A stretch of DNA of 64,000 nucleotides from Symsagittifera roscoffensis. Its lineage: Eukaryota; Xenacoelomorpha; Acoela; Convolutidae. The stretch lies in assembly GCF_963678635.1 (NCBI RefSeq), contig NC_087066.1:55632312-55696311 (forward strand), written 5' to 3'. Below are positions 32,654-43,839 of this stretch, piece after piece (position 1 is the first letter of the stretch; every line of letters begins with the position of its first letter). The translations under genes and the position numbers were made by a program. The notes beneath the pieces are model-generated. The model had not been told where the DNA came from, did no database searches, and saw nothing but the letters and a program-made list of their open reading frames with translations.

Positions 32654-35600
32654 AACAAAAACTTAATTTGAATGGGCTCATCAGAGAAACAAATGTGTGC
32701 ACGTATAAAGATATGTTTGTTTGTTTGTTTGTTTGTTTGTTGGTTGGTTTGTTTGTTGCCCGAGGTCTCCCATGCCCCCTCCCCTATGATCAGCTCAAAT
32801 ATCTGCTGCAGTAGCTTAAAATTTCTTGGAGATTCAACCTCAAACCGGTCCAGAGGGTTTCGGAAGAATCTGATTGAATGACAGAGTAAAAGCTGATAAT
32901 TGTTCGCTGATAGTTTCACGGTCCATACTGCTGAGACGACTGTCTCCGAAATTGGCACGACGAATTTCTACTATATTTTTGAAAGCTTTACAAATGTGGG
33001 CGCAACTGCATTGGTCTAGTTTTTGGTGGAGCTTAGTTTGGTTGTTTTATGTCAATTAACCAATTGTATGCTGCTGGATTGGTACAGTACTATAGCAAAA
33101 TTCATACAGACTCAACCTCATACCGGTTCAGAAGGGTTCGGACAAATTGATTAGCTGATAGATTAAAAGCTGATTAATGTTCGCAGATAATTCTATGGTC
33201 CAAACTACTGAGACGACTATCAGTAGTAGATGTTGGAGCTGATCAGGGGAGTCCCTACAGACCTCCATGTTTTAAGATAGGCTATAGAACATTCGGTCTA
33301 CAAACTATGTATTAAGATAAAGAATAGGTTTTCAATGTATTAAGATAGGGAATAGAATTGATAAGGTTTCATTGTGATGGTTAAAAAACGCTAAGAAAAA
33401 CGATCTGTTTTGGGTTTTGTGTGGAAAAGTTTAGTTTTTTCGCTAAATCTCGGCGCGCTTACCTAAATGGGAATCATCATTGCTGCATTAAGTTTTGATT
33501 GTGGAGTGAAGGTGTTTTGTTTCTTGGATCATGGTAAGTCAATGGTAAGATGCACAAAAATTGAGATTTTTTAACAAACATTTCGAAATTTTTTCTAAGG
33601 CTTTCGAATTACATTGATATTTATTCTCATTGAAGCTATGACTAGTTTTATATGATATAATCAACCTAGTTGAAGCCTGATTTGATAAAAAAAATATTTC
33701 ATTTTTTGAGAAAAAAAATTATAAAGAAAGTAGATAAGCCACTGCATCGTATAGTAAACAAAAACTTAATTTGAATGGGCTCATCAAAGAAACAAATATT
33801 GGAAGTAAGATATGTTTGTTTTTTGCCCGAGGTCTCCCATGCCCCCTCCCCCTATGATCAGCTCCAATATCTGCTGCAGTAGCTTAAAATTTCTTGGAGA
33901 TTCAACCTCAAACCGGTCCAGAGGGTTTCGGAAGAATCTGATTGAATGACAAAGTAAAAGCTGATAACTGTTCGCTGATAGTTTAACGGTCCATACTGCT
34001 GCGACGACTGTCTCCGAAAATGGCACGACGAATTTCTACTATATTTTTGAAAGCTTTACAATATGTGGGCGCAACTGCATTGGTCTAGTTTTTGGTGGAG
34101 CTTAGTTTGGTTGTTTTATGTCAATTAACCAATTGTATGCTGCTGGATTGGTACAGTACTATAGCAAAAATCATACAGACTCAACCTCATACCGGTTCAG
34201 AAGGGTTCGGACAAATTGATTAGCTGATAGATTAAAAGCTGATTAATGTTCGCAGATAATTCAATGGTCCAAACTACTGAGACGACTATCAGTAGTAGAT
34301 GTTGGAGCTGATCAGGGGAGTCCCTACAGACCTCCATGTTTTAAGATAGGCTATAGAACATTCGGTCTACAAACTATGTATTAAGATAAAGAATAGGTTT
34401 TCAATGTATTAAGATAGGGAATAGAATTGATAAGGTTTCATTGTGATGGTTAAAAAACGCTAAGAAAAACGATCTGTTTTGGGTTTTGTGTGGAAAATTT
34501 TAGTTTTTTCGCTAAATCTCGGCGCGCTTACCTAAATGGGAATCATCATTGCTGCATTACGTTTTGATTGTGGAGTGAAGGTGTTTTGTTTCTTGGATCA
34601 TGGTAAGTCAATGGTAAGATGCACAAAAATTGAGATTTTTTATGAAACATTTCGAAATTTTTTCTAAGGCTTTCGAATTACATTGATATTTATTCTCACT
34701 GAAGCTATGACTGGTTTTATTTGATTTAATCAACCTAGTTGAAGCCTGATTTGATTTAAAAAAATATTTCATTTTTGAGAAAAAAATTATAAAGAAAGTA
34801 GATAAGCCACTGCATCGTATAGTAAACAAAAACTTAATTTGAATGGGCTCATCAGAGAAACAAATGTGTGGACGTAAGATATGTTTGTTTTTTGCCCGAG
34901 GTCTCTCATGCCCCCTCCCCCTATGATCAGCTCCAATATCTGCTGCAGTAGCTTAAAATTTCTTGGAGATTCAACCTCGAACCGGTCCAGAGGGTTTCGG
35001 AAGAATCTGATTGAATGACAAAGTAAAAGCTGATAACTGTTCGCTGATAGTTTAACGACCCATACTGCTGCAACGACTGTCTCCGAAATTAGCACGACGA
35101 ATTTCAACTATTTTTTTTGAAAGCTTTACAACATGTGGGCGCAACTGCATTGGTCTAGTTTTTGGCTGAGCTTAGTTTGGTTGTTTTATGTCAGTTAACC
35201 AATTGTGTGCTGCTAGATTGGTACAGTACTATAGCAAAATTCATACAGACTCAACCTCATACCGGTTCAGAAGGGTTCGGACAAATTGATTGGCTGATAG
35301 ATTAAAAGCTGATTAATGTTCGCAGATATTTCTATGGTCCAAACTACTGAGACGATTATCAGTAGTAGATGTTGGAGCTGATCAGGGGAGTCCCTACAGA
35401 CCTCCATGTTTTAAGATAGGCAAGAGAACATTCGGTCTACAAACAATGTATTTAGATAAATATTAGGTTTTCAGTGTATTAAAATAGGGAATAAAATTGA
35501 TAAGGTTTCATTGTGATGGTAAAAAAACGCTAAGAAAAACGATTTTTTTGGATTTTGTGTGGAAAAGTTTAGTTTTTTTGCTAAGTCTCGGCGCGCTTAC

Positions 35601-35893
35601 CTAAATGGGAATCATCATTGTTGTATTATGTTTTGATTGTGGAGTTGAGGAGTTTTGTTTCTTGGATCATAGTAAGTCAATGGTAAAATGCACAAAAATT
35701 GAGATTTTTTTTATCAAACATTGCGATATTTTTTCTAAGACTTTCTAATTACAATGGTGTTTGATCTCATTGTAGCTATGATTGGTTTTATTTGATATGA
35801 TCAACTAGTTGAAGCCTGATATGATAAAAAAAACTTTCATTTTTTGAGAAAAAAAGATTATAAAGAAAGTAGATAAGCCACTGCATCGTATAT
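32654..35893. repeat. Three tandem copies of a 1.07-kb block
   Basis: Copies at 32,654-33,756, 33,757-34,824 and 34,825-35,893 begin AACAAAAACTTAATTTGAA and end near CCACTGCATCGTATA. Copy 1 is longer because of a TTTG microsatellite near 32,715-32,755. Each block has an internal direct repeat of about 275 bp (CAACCTCAAACCGGTCC and CAACCTCATACCGGTTC, each followed by GGTCCA.ACT.CTGAGACGACT). A diverged fourth copy is at 38.4-39.3 kb. In both places the block's right edge adjoins the protease relic, so it may be the non-coding end of the Polinton-like element. Minus-strand open frames here are shared but carry no recognised domain. Confidence 0.85.
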
Positions 35894-36268
35894 TAAATTT
35901 ACTGAAAAAAACTACACATTTAAAAAAAATTACATATAAATTCAAATCATGCAGATCATGAATGTTATTCAAGTTTCTCTGGTAGAGCTTAAAAAGAAGA
36001 AAAGCTGAATAAAATGCGTTCACTCATTTTTATCATCAAAAAATTATTAGTTGTTTTGTAGCTCTCTGGGAACCATTCTCCAATACTGTTTTGTTAGAAA
36101 GGAATGACTTGATTTTTTTTGACCCAAAGAAGCAGCAAAGCAGTAAGTTTTGTCCAGTCGAGCAATCATGATCCAGTGTTCTCCTCTGTCATTCCTAGGA
36201 GTTGATTTGATGATTGCACTAGAATGTTTCGTAAGTTGAGGTATTTTATCAAAGGGATAAGATCCCAT
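35805..36268 (-). pseudogene. Adenain-like cysteine protease relic, copy 1
   Basis: Read from 36,268 downwards, the protein passes through GEHWIMIARLDKTYCF, where the His-Trp pair corresponds to the catalytic histidine region of adenovirus-type maturation proteases. It continues through KKSSHSFLTKQYWRM to about 36,050. After a frame change it resumes as NAFYSAFLLFKLYQRNL at about 36,020. The Cys-bearing stretch expected between these blocks is not readable, so the enzyme is dead. In Polinton-type elements this protease would process capsid proteins. Upstream on the same strand is a truncated major capsid gene; downstream are the 1.07-kb blocks. Identification is by memory of the family. Confidence 0.65.
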
Positions 36269-36429
36269 TTAATTGATACTGAACTCATGATTTTTTAAAA
36301 TTATTTGCAGTAGGGAAAAGTTATCCATCTTTACATTGAATTACACCTAAATTCAAAAAAAAATTACTGCTCTATGATGCAATTTAAGAATAAAAAACTA
36401 ATGAAAAACACGCAGGTTATTTTTCCAGA

Positions 36430-37160
36430 TTCTTTTGCAAATATTGATGATTAGGTTCAGCAACTAAAGTTCTTCTAGTAAACAGCAAACAATTGAAAAC
36501 TTTCAGACTAATGTTTGGGTGATCAGATAGCATGCAAAAACTAGGTTTAGCTCGAGCAGCTTAAATTGAACTTTGGTGTTTGGTAGCAGCAATTTTTAGC
36601 GTAAATAAATCAGTGGCGAGGCTCCCATAAAGTGAGAAAGTTCATGAGGAATATGCTCTATCAGTGAACGGATTTACATCAAAAGCATCAAAAATTTCTT
36701 CAAAACTGTATTTATGACAAGCAAGTATGGTTTATTACTCACTGCCAACGAGTTGAATTTGTCCGATATTTGTGCCCTATGAGGATATAATCCTATGGCG
36801 TTGAAACCATTGTTTTGTGAAAATAAACTTCATAGTTGGAGAACAGTTTTTTAAGTAGATTGTTTATTAAATTTAATCAAGGTTCTGATTCCTCATCTGA
36901 ATCATTCCTGGATTTTGGTCTATGTTCTGCTTTTTCACTCTTGAAAGCATCTTTAACCTTCACTTGAAAAACTGAAGCTTTACATTAAGGTTAGCATCAC
37001 GCATATCCAAGTAGAGAGTACGATTCTTTCAATTTCAATCTCAACACTGCTTTCCTCTAGAGAAGTACTAGGAATACTTCTTGTATGTAAGATGACATAA
37101 TTGTTTCTAAAACTGAGACTTTATCACAAACCTCGTACGGAAACTGATTAATTTGGTTTA
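36430..37160 (-). pseudogene. Major capsid protein relic, N-terminal two-thirds, copy 1
   Basis: This is collinear with the fuller copies at 45.4-46.9 and 55.8-57.3 kb but breaks off after the block read near 36,450 (LLFTRRTLVAEPN). The C-terminal third is missing, and the protease relic follows about 160 bp on. Stops interrupt all frames. Confidence 0.6.
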
Positions 37161-37164
37161 AACT

Positions 37165-37500
37165 CATTTTCAATTGTTTAAAATGTTTTTGCGATAGCGA
37201 CTGGTTTTCGATTTAATTTCCTTGCGAACTGTATCTAGTACTACTACTTTTGCGCTTGGACTTATTTTTGCCATCTTTCAATTGTTTCCCAACTGTTTTT
37301 GTTCCCACATCTTTTGAAAAAATGTTTTGCGTCCACTAGCAAGTTCCCCAATCTCTAGAGCAGCAATTTCAAACTAATCTGCTCCATTTTGTTTAGCAGT
37401 TGGGACTATACCCATTTCAAAAAAGAGATTGCAGTTCTCCCAAGAGTTCATCCAAGAACACCAAAACTTCTTCCACGTTGTCTTTTATGGCCTCGAAAAT
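37165..37500 (-). pseudogene. Small basic structural protein relic, copy 1
   Basis: Counterpart of 47.0-47.3 and 57.4-57.7 kb by nucleotide similarity (CCCACATCTTTTGAAAA, GCGTCCACTAGCAA, AGCAGCAATTTCAAAC, CTCCCAAGAGTT). No long frame survives. Confidence 0.5.
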
Positions 37501-37538
37501 TGGGGAAACCAGCTGAATTTTGATCAACCATTGATGAA

Positions 37539-38345
37539 CTATAAGCAAAAAAAAGGATGGTTCAAAGTTTTGAGAAACAAGAAAGCAACTCGTATAAATC
37601 CAACTGAAACAAAGAGATTTTTCCTGTCCGTAATATCTAATAGCTCTATCTTCATTATATGAATATAGTTTTGTAACGTTTTTGTTATACTGTTAATTTG
37701 TAAAAGCTGATGTTTCATGTGCTTTCCTGTCAAAATTACATCTCTAATTTTTACTTTGGTCATGAAGGGAACTCAACGCAATAAACGACTTGTTGTATCG
37801 CCGACTATGTTATATTCTATAAAATCTCTTAATATCACCAAAGAATGTATTCTTATACTATTGTAGAATACTGAGGATAATGCGGTCCTTTCCCATTCAT
37901 TTCAATCCCTCTTTGATTTTTTCTAAGTCACAATCCAAAATGTGACTCAAATCAGATCTTTAAATTATGAACACTGCTTGATTCTCAGGTAAATGAACGG
38001 CTTTTTTTGATGTAGTTTTATGTACTGATAAAAATCTTCCGTTACCTTCAAATGCTGAACAACTAGCAGTTTTTGAATTTTGTTGTCATGGCTACAACAA
38101 TATCAACAATAAAGAGATACAATCCTCAGTCATTATGCATCGGTTCAATCTTTCTTTTCGCCTCAGAAAAAAATCTGCCATCTACAAAAATAAACTTTAT
38201 CCAGCACCATTTTGGTAAAAAGAAGGGTAAGATAGTTTTGAAATAGCAACCTCACGTTCTCCGTCAAGTGTATTTTTTGGGTAGAAAAATTGTAAAAGAA
38301 CTAAGACTGTTTTTCGGGTAACAACTAAAAGAAGCCTTACAAACT
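37539..38345 (-). pseudogene. Penton-like minor capsid protein relic, copy 1
   Basis: Read from about 38,345 downwards. The N-terminal block has REVAISKLSYPSFYQN near 38,240. A middle block has IEYNIVGDTTSRLLR near 37,790. The C-terminal block, in the frame 37,763-37,539, has DVILTGKHMKHQLLQI and KIELLDITDRKNLFVSVGF. This order and these motifs fit the penton-like (single jelly-roll) structural protein of Polinton/adintovirus-type elements. It is the only copy here whose C-terminal half is not interrupted by the 1.29-kb insert or by several stops. The 1.07-kb block copy 4 starts just to its right. Confidence 0.55.
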
Positions 38346-38370
38346 AGCCGAATAGTGAAAGACTTTTTGC

Positions 38371-39258
38371 AGATTCAACCTAAAACCGGTGATTGAATGA
38401 CAGAGTAAAAGCTGATAACTGTTCGCAGAAGGTTTAACGGTCCAAACTGCTGAGACGACTGTCTCCGAAATTGGCACGACGAATTTCTACTATATATTCG
38501 TAAGCTTTACAACGTGTGGGCGAAACTGCATGGCTTGAGATTTTGGTGGAGCTTAGTTTGGTTGTTTTGTGTCAATTAACCAATTGTATGCTGCTGAATT
38601 GGTACAGTACTACAGCAAACTCATACCGGTTTAGAAGGGTTTGGAGAATTCGATTAGCTGATAGAGTAAAAGCTGATAAATGTTCGCAGATAATTTAATG
38701 GTCCAAACTACTAAGACGACTATCAGCAATAGATGTTGGAGCTGATCAGGGTAGTCCCTACAAACCTCCTTGTTTTAAGATAGGCAATAAGACATCCGGT
38801 CTACCCGCTATGTATTAAGATAAAGAATAGGTTTTCAGTGTATTAAGATAGGGAATAGAATTGATAAGTCTTCAGTATGATGGTAAGAAAACGCTGAGAA
38901 AAACAGTTTTTTTGGATTTTGTGTGGAAAAATTTAGTTTTATCGCAAAATCTCGGCGCGCGTTATCTAATTGGGAATCATCACTGTTGTATTACGTTTTG
39001 ATTGTGGAGTGAAGGAATTTTGTTTCTTGGATCATGATAAGTCAATGGTAAGATGGTAAGTTGGTAGTTAAACCTTATGAAAGTTTTTCTAAGACTTTCA
39101 AATTACCTTAACATTTGATCTAATTGAAGCTATGATTGGTTTTATATGATATGATTGACCTAGTTATAGCCTGATTTGATAAAAATACTCTTTCTTTTTT
39201 GAGAAAAACAAATTAAATTATAAAGAAAGTAGATAAACCACTGCATCGTATACTAAAT
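38371..39258. repeat. Diverged fourth copy of the 1.07-kb block
   Basis: Begins GATTCAACCTAAAACCGGTG and ends CCACTGCATCGTATACTAA. It lacks the first ~180 bp of the block and is less similar to the three tandem copies than they are to each other. It is again followed on its right by a protease relic. Confidence 0.8.
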
Positions 39259-39269
39259 TTACTGCAATA

Positions 39270-39632
39270 AATTACTCTCACAATTTTAAAACTGCCCATT
39301 TAAATCAAATTACATATAAAATCAAATCATGCACATCATGAATGTTTTTCAAGTTTCTCTGGGAGAGCTTAAAAAAAGAAGAGCTGAATAAAATGCGTTC
39401 ACTCATTTTTATCATCAAAAAATTATTAGTTGTTTTGTAGTTCTCTGGGAACCATTTTCCAATACTGTTTTGTTAGAAAGGAATGGTGTGTTCTTTTTCG
39501 ACCCAAAAAAGAAGCAAAGCAGTAAGTTTTGACCAGTTTTGATCACTGCTAGGAGTTGAGCTGATGATTGCAATAGTGTTTGGTAAGTTGAGGTACTTTA
39601 TCAGAGGGCTTAGATCCCATTTAGTTGATTCT
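39270..39632 (-). pseudogene. Protease relic, copy 2
   Basis: Similar to 35.8-36.3 kb but with the HW-motif region deleted (about 39,538). The conserved HSFLTKQYWKMVPREL block is readable at about 39,430-39,480, and a Y-S-A-F-like remnant follows below 39,400. Confidence 0.5.
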
Positions 39633-39789
39633 GAGCTCAGGATTTTTTAAAACTATTTGCAGAAGGGAAACGTTATCCATTTTTACATTGAATTACATCT
39701 ATAATTAAAAAAATTATAGCTCCATGTTGCAATTTAAGAAAAAAAGAACTAATGAAATACACGCAGGTTTATTTTCCAGATTCTTTTGC

Positions 39790-40530
39790 AAATATTGATG
39801 ATTAGGTTCAGCAACTAAAGTTCTTTTAGTAAACAGCGAACAATTGAAAACTTTCAGACTAACTTTTGGGTGATCAGATAGCATGCAAAAACTATGTTTA
39901 GCTCGAGTAGCTTAAATTGAACTTTGGTGTTTAGTAGCAGCAATTTTTAGCAAGTAAACAAATCAATGGCGAGCCTCTCATAAAGTGAGAAAGTTCATGA
40001 GGAATATGCTCTATCAGTGAAAAGATTTATATCAAGAAGATCAAAAATTTGTTCAAAACTGTATTTATAGCAAGCAAGTATTGTTTAATACTTACTGCCG
40101 ACGAGTTGATATTGTCCGATATTCGTGCCTTATGAGGATAGAATCCTATGGCGTTGAAATCAATGCTTTGTGAAAATAAACATCATATTTGGAGAACAGT
40201 TATTTTAGTAGATTGTTTATTTAATTTAACCAAGGTTCTTATTCCTCATCTGAGTCATCATTGGATTTTGCTCTAGGTTCTGCTTTTTTCTCTTGAAAGC
40301 ATCTTTAACCTTCCCATGAATAATTGAAGCTTTACACTAAGATGAGTATCACGCATATCCAAGTAGAGAGTACGGGTCTTTCAAATTCATTCTCAAAACT
40401 GCTCTCGTCTAAAGAAGTACTGGGGAATACTTCTTGTGTGTAATAGGACATAATTGTTTCTAAAACTGAGACTTTATCAAAAACCTGCAACGAACAGATT
40501 GTAAAAGCTCCCTACCGAAATTGATTACTT
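39790..40530 (-). pseudogene. Major capsid relic, N-terminal part, copy 2
   Basis: Same truncated form as copy 1 (36.4-37.2 kb), joined to the protease. No frame longer than about 60 codons remains. Counterpart in unit B at 50.18-50.92 kb. Confidence 0.55.
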
Positions 40531-40539
40531 TGGTTTATA

Positions 40540-40710
40540 CTCACTTTGTATTCTCGCGATAGCGACTGGTTTTAAGTCTAGTTTCATGAGAAATGTATCT
40601 AGTTCTACTAATTTTGCGCTGGGACTTATTTTTTCCATCCCTTAATTGTTTCCGAACTGTTTTTCTTCCCACATCTTTTGAAAAAAAAATTTGCGTCCAC
40701 TAACAAATTC
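40540..40710 (-). pseudogene. Small basic protein relic, truncated by insert
   Basis: Nucleotide counterpart of 37.2-37.3 kb up to GCGTCCACTAACAAATTC, where the 1,291-bp insert begins. Confidence 0.45.
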
Positions 40711-42001
40711 TATATAAACTGTCATTTTCCTTTTTTTTCTGTTTTTGGTTTTTTCGAACTTTTCTGTTTTTTGTGCTTTTCTGTAAATTTGTTTGTGGCT
40801 TTTTCTTGGTTATATACATTTTGTTTGGTTTTACGCTTTTTAAACAATTACTTTTAGTCCCAGGGCCTTGGGATAAGCGGGCTGTAGACTTCCCACCTAA
40901 CCCTCCGGCCCCCGGAATTTTTGGTCTTAACTAAGTTAAAAAGCTAATTAGTACCAGGCGGAGAGCCAGCACCTTCCATCTAATACAAAACAGGACAAAA
41001 AGGCCTCTAACTTGGGCATACGCCCGGAGCGGAGGGTTCGTCGCTGAAACGTTTGCTGATCATGATGGTCTTATGCCTTTGAAAGGCCCACCCAGGAGCG
41101 CCATAAAAACGTCTATGTAACATTCGCCCAAGTACTACACAGCGACAGAGCGTAAAAAAGTACCTATAGACGACCGGCCGGCATCAGTTACCTAAATTCT
41201 ACTCGTTTTTCACCGTCTCGACCCAGCCAGTTGATTTTCTGGTCTGTTTCGGGCTAAGTAAAAAGTTACTAATTTCGAGCCATCAGTCAAACGACTTTTG
41301 ATCAGCTTTCGTTACATGCAAAGACAACCACATAGCTGGGTCACGAAACCTCAGACTACGTGATTGCTATTAAAAACAGGGCTCGAATATCCTATTTTAC
41401 TATGTTTTTGGTGACAGTTCTATATTAAATCCATTGGAGATGGATTGACCACTTCCTCTTTCTAGCTACTCATATTCTAACTTGTTAAATCATACCGGTG
41501 TTAGTTCAAACGTTTAGGACATCAAAGTAGCTAAGAAGTTAGTTTATAATCGTCTTTCACTATGTATCAGTCCCTGGGGGCGAGCCTCCGCTTCCGCGCT
41601 CTTCCAGTAATAACGTCGTTATCACTCTAACTTCGTGGCACGGGAGGGTACTGCTCCTTCCGTCTCCCCCACTGACGTCTCCTTTCTTTCTATCGACTTC
41701 AATTAGTTGTCTTATTGTGCGCGATCGTCACGATAAGAGGCCTCGCATTTTCTGTCAATTTTCTCGACAGTCCTTCTCTCTCTAATTCGGTTGTTGTTGT
41801 TGTTTTTTTCTCTCTGTTTTCCCCTGCTAAACATGGCTTTTTTGCATGTCTCAGAAATGTAACGTCGCAATTCGAAATTTTCTAGAAATTTTCTTCTAGA
41901 ATATTCTAGCCTCCCTTAAATCAATATATGACGGCTAAGGCCTCTAATGTCTTTTTCGTGCTGCCACGGAAGGTTCCGCTGTGCCAATCCGGGGGAAGGG
42001 C
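40711..42001. mobile_element. 1,291-bp insert with heat-shock-like elements, copy in unit A
   Basis: It starts TATATAAACTGTC and ends CCGGGGGAAGGGC. The octamer ACAAATTC stands on both sides (40,703-40,710 and 42,002-42,009). Comparison with the uninterrupted genes shows about 370 bp of target missing, so the octamer may be microhomology and not a target duplication. The insert is GC-richer than its surroundings and has a T-rich left part. It shares blocks with the diverged copy at 9.0-9.9 kb. Candidate solo LTR or transposon terminus. Confidence 0.65.
41855..41909. promoter_or_regulatory. Heat-shock-element-like array
   Basis: TTCTAGAATATTCTAG at 41,894-41,909 is a perfect nTTCnnGAAnnTTCn trimer, and a second TTCTAGAA lies at 41,880-41,887. 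Just upstream AATGTAACGTCGCAATT occupies the place of the TGACGTCA in the 9.8-kb copy. It would suit heat-shock-factor control of the repeat. No transcript start is evident. Confidence 0.45.
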
Positions 42002-42004
42002 ACA

Positions 42005-42430
42005 AATTCATTGCAAAAAAGGAGTTGTTGTACCACCGACTATGTTATATTCTATAATATCACCATATATCATCAAAGAATGTATTTTTATACGGTTGTA
42101 GAATACTGAAGATAATGCGGTCCGTTTGCACTCATCCTTACCCCTGTTTGATTTTTCCTGAAACAAAATTAAAAATGTGTCTCAAATCAGAACTTTGAAT
42201 AACAAACACTGGTTGATTCCCAGGTAAATGAACGGCAATCGTTTGTGTGATTTTATCTACTGATACAAATATTCCGTTCTGATCAAATGCTTGATCACCT
42301 AGAAGTTCTCAAATTTTGTTGATCATGGCTACAACAATATCAACAATATTTAGATACAATCCCCAGTCAATATGCACCGGTTCAATCTTTCTTTTCTCCT
42401 TAGAACTTCCTCTGCCATCTACGAAAATAA
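42005..42430 (-). pseudogene. Penton-like relic, middle part, fused to integrase
   Basis: It starts (left side) with the block read as DIIEYNIVGGTTTPF at about 42,020-42,065 and extends to the FVDGRGSSKEKRK block near 42,420, where it passes straight into integrase C-terminal sequence. The N-terminal ~70 codons of the penton gene are missing. The fusion is shared with unit B (52.70-52.90 kb). Confidence 0.5.
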
Positions 42431-43283
42431 ATTTTAGATATGCCGAATTTTTAAAATTATATCAGTAAAATGTGGTTTGTAATCTTTTTGAAATGGAACA
42501 TCATTCTGAGAAATTCTCACTCTAACATTGAGTTTTAGTTTCTTTCGACTTGTTAAATGATTATTGTACAGAACTGAGAGGAAATCAATTTTCTTGACAT
42601 CTCCAGCTGATTTATAATAGATCTATAAACGCAAAATTTCCTTGTAGAAAAAAATTGCGGTAACTTATGAATGAATTTTTCATCATAATCATCTATGTAG
42701 CAGTAAATTATGAGTTTTGATGACTGCAGGGATCTCGCTGCGAATGCACTTTTGTTTCACTAACTGTTGAGTAGTTTTTAATGTCTTTCTCCTCGCAATT
42801 TTTTTGGAAAACTCTACCATATTTTGCTCTTTATCAAAACAAAAAAATTCTGGAGTATTTTTTCGAGAAATCGTTTTTTGTGAAAACTTGCAAAAGTTCT
42901 GTAGCATATTTTGTTTTCATTGTTTGAAATTTAACAAACCGCGAGAAATCATCAACAGCAACCAATATAATTTTGATTTTATTGCTTTTACTAGCTATTT
43001 TGTCCACAAAAGCCAATTCCTTGCATCAAAAAATATTGATATAACTTGAAAAAGCTTGAAGTCTTCCGAAACGTCTCACAGAGGATCAAATTTTGTAAAC
43101 GAAGTCTTGGTTTATAAAAACTGTTCTACTTTTTTTTCCATGAGCCCCTTACTTTACTCAAGATTCGCACAAAACCGTACACCTTTCTATCACTAGAACA
43201 AATATGTTCAGACCTACCTTTTCAGATTTTGAAAAGGACCCAAGTTCCTCTATCTTTTGCTTTGGCTTTCGTTTTGATAACAA
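42431..43283 (-). pseudogene. Retroviral-type integrase relic, older copy, unit A
   Basis: From the right: a remnant N-terminal part near 43,100-43,280, then an F-G-R-L-Q-A-F block. The catalytic core follows at 43,016-42,834, with AFVDKIASKSNKIKIILVAV and VDDFSRFVKFQTMKTKYAT. The first Asp is in F-V-D-K. A second-Asp region FFCFDKEQN lies in another frame at about 42,840, and a tail frame (LVKQKCIRSEIPAVIK) extends to 42,689. This matches rve-type (DDE) integrases of Polinton/Maverick elements (F54H12.3-like). Frame changes separate the blocks. Confidence 0.7.
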
Positions 43284-43400
43284 GTTTGGGTGTAAGTTGA
43301 GTTACCTCCAAAATGATAAAATAAATATCTGCCAAATCGGTACTTTGTAGCTAAGGTGCACACACAAAGTCTATAAAAGATTTTTTCGAGTCTCGATTAT

Positions 43401-43649
43401 CTAAAATGATTTTTTTTCTGACTGATTCGGTTTGATTTTAGGAAAAATTAATACCAAATCAGTAAGATAGTTAATATTACTCGTTTCCAACCTCACGTTT
43501 ACAGCAGGGTAAATAGAAATATTTCTTCGTGTGAATTCTGATGCTTCTCTTGAATACTTTACTACCTCCGTTTTCAAAAATTCTGTAGCTAGTCTTGTAG
43601 CAAATTTACTAGAAACTCGCCGATGAACTGATTGGAACATTTTGGACAA
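43401..43649 (-). pseudogene. Conserved unidentified gene K, unit A
   Basis: An 82-codon frame beginning MSKMFQSVHRRVSSKFATRL and containing TRRNISIYPAVNVRLET. It lies between the ATPase (5' side) and integrase (3' side). A strongly diverged relative occupies the same place between another ATPase and integrase pair at 49.05-49.39 kb. Conserved position and composition argue that it was a real gene or the start of a longer one. I do not recognise the family. Confidence 0.45.
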
Positions 43650-43839
43650 TGGAGGATGAAAATGTTTTGAGCTTTTATGAAAATGTTTGATATATTTGGA
43701 GTGTAGAGACGTTTTGTATGCTCATCGTCCGAAAACTTTGTCTTTGATCCTGCTGGTTAAAAAAATGATCGAACTGAAATGCTCTTTATGCAGTATCTAA
43801 GCGTATCAACTGTTGTTGGAGATAAATCAATGAGTAAAG

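Noticed and set aside
32551-35107. Minus-strand open frames of 80-135 codons in the 1.07-kb blocks as a gene
   Set aside because: The nucleotide similarity of the blocks is even across coding and non-coding parts, frames end at different places in each copy, and no domain is recognised.
40703-42009. ACAAATTC on both sides of the 1,291-bp insert as a true target-site duplication
   Set aside because: Aligned to uninterrupted copies, about 370 bp of target sequence is missing between the two octamers, and the right flank resembles the normal sequence only after the octamer. Microhomology at a deletion is equally likely.
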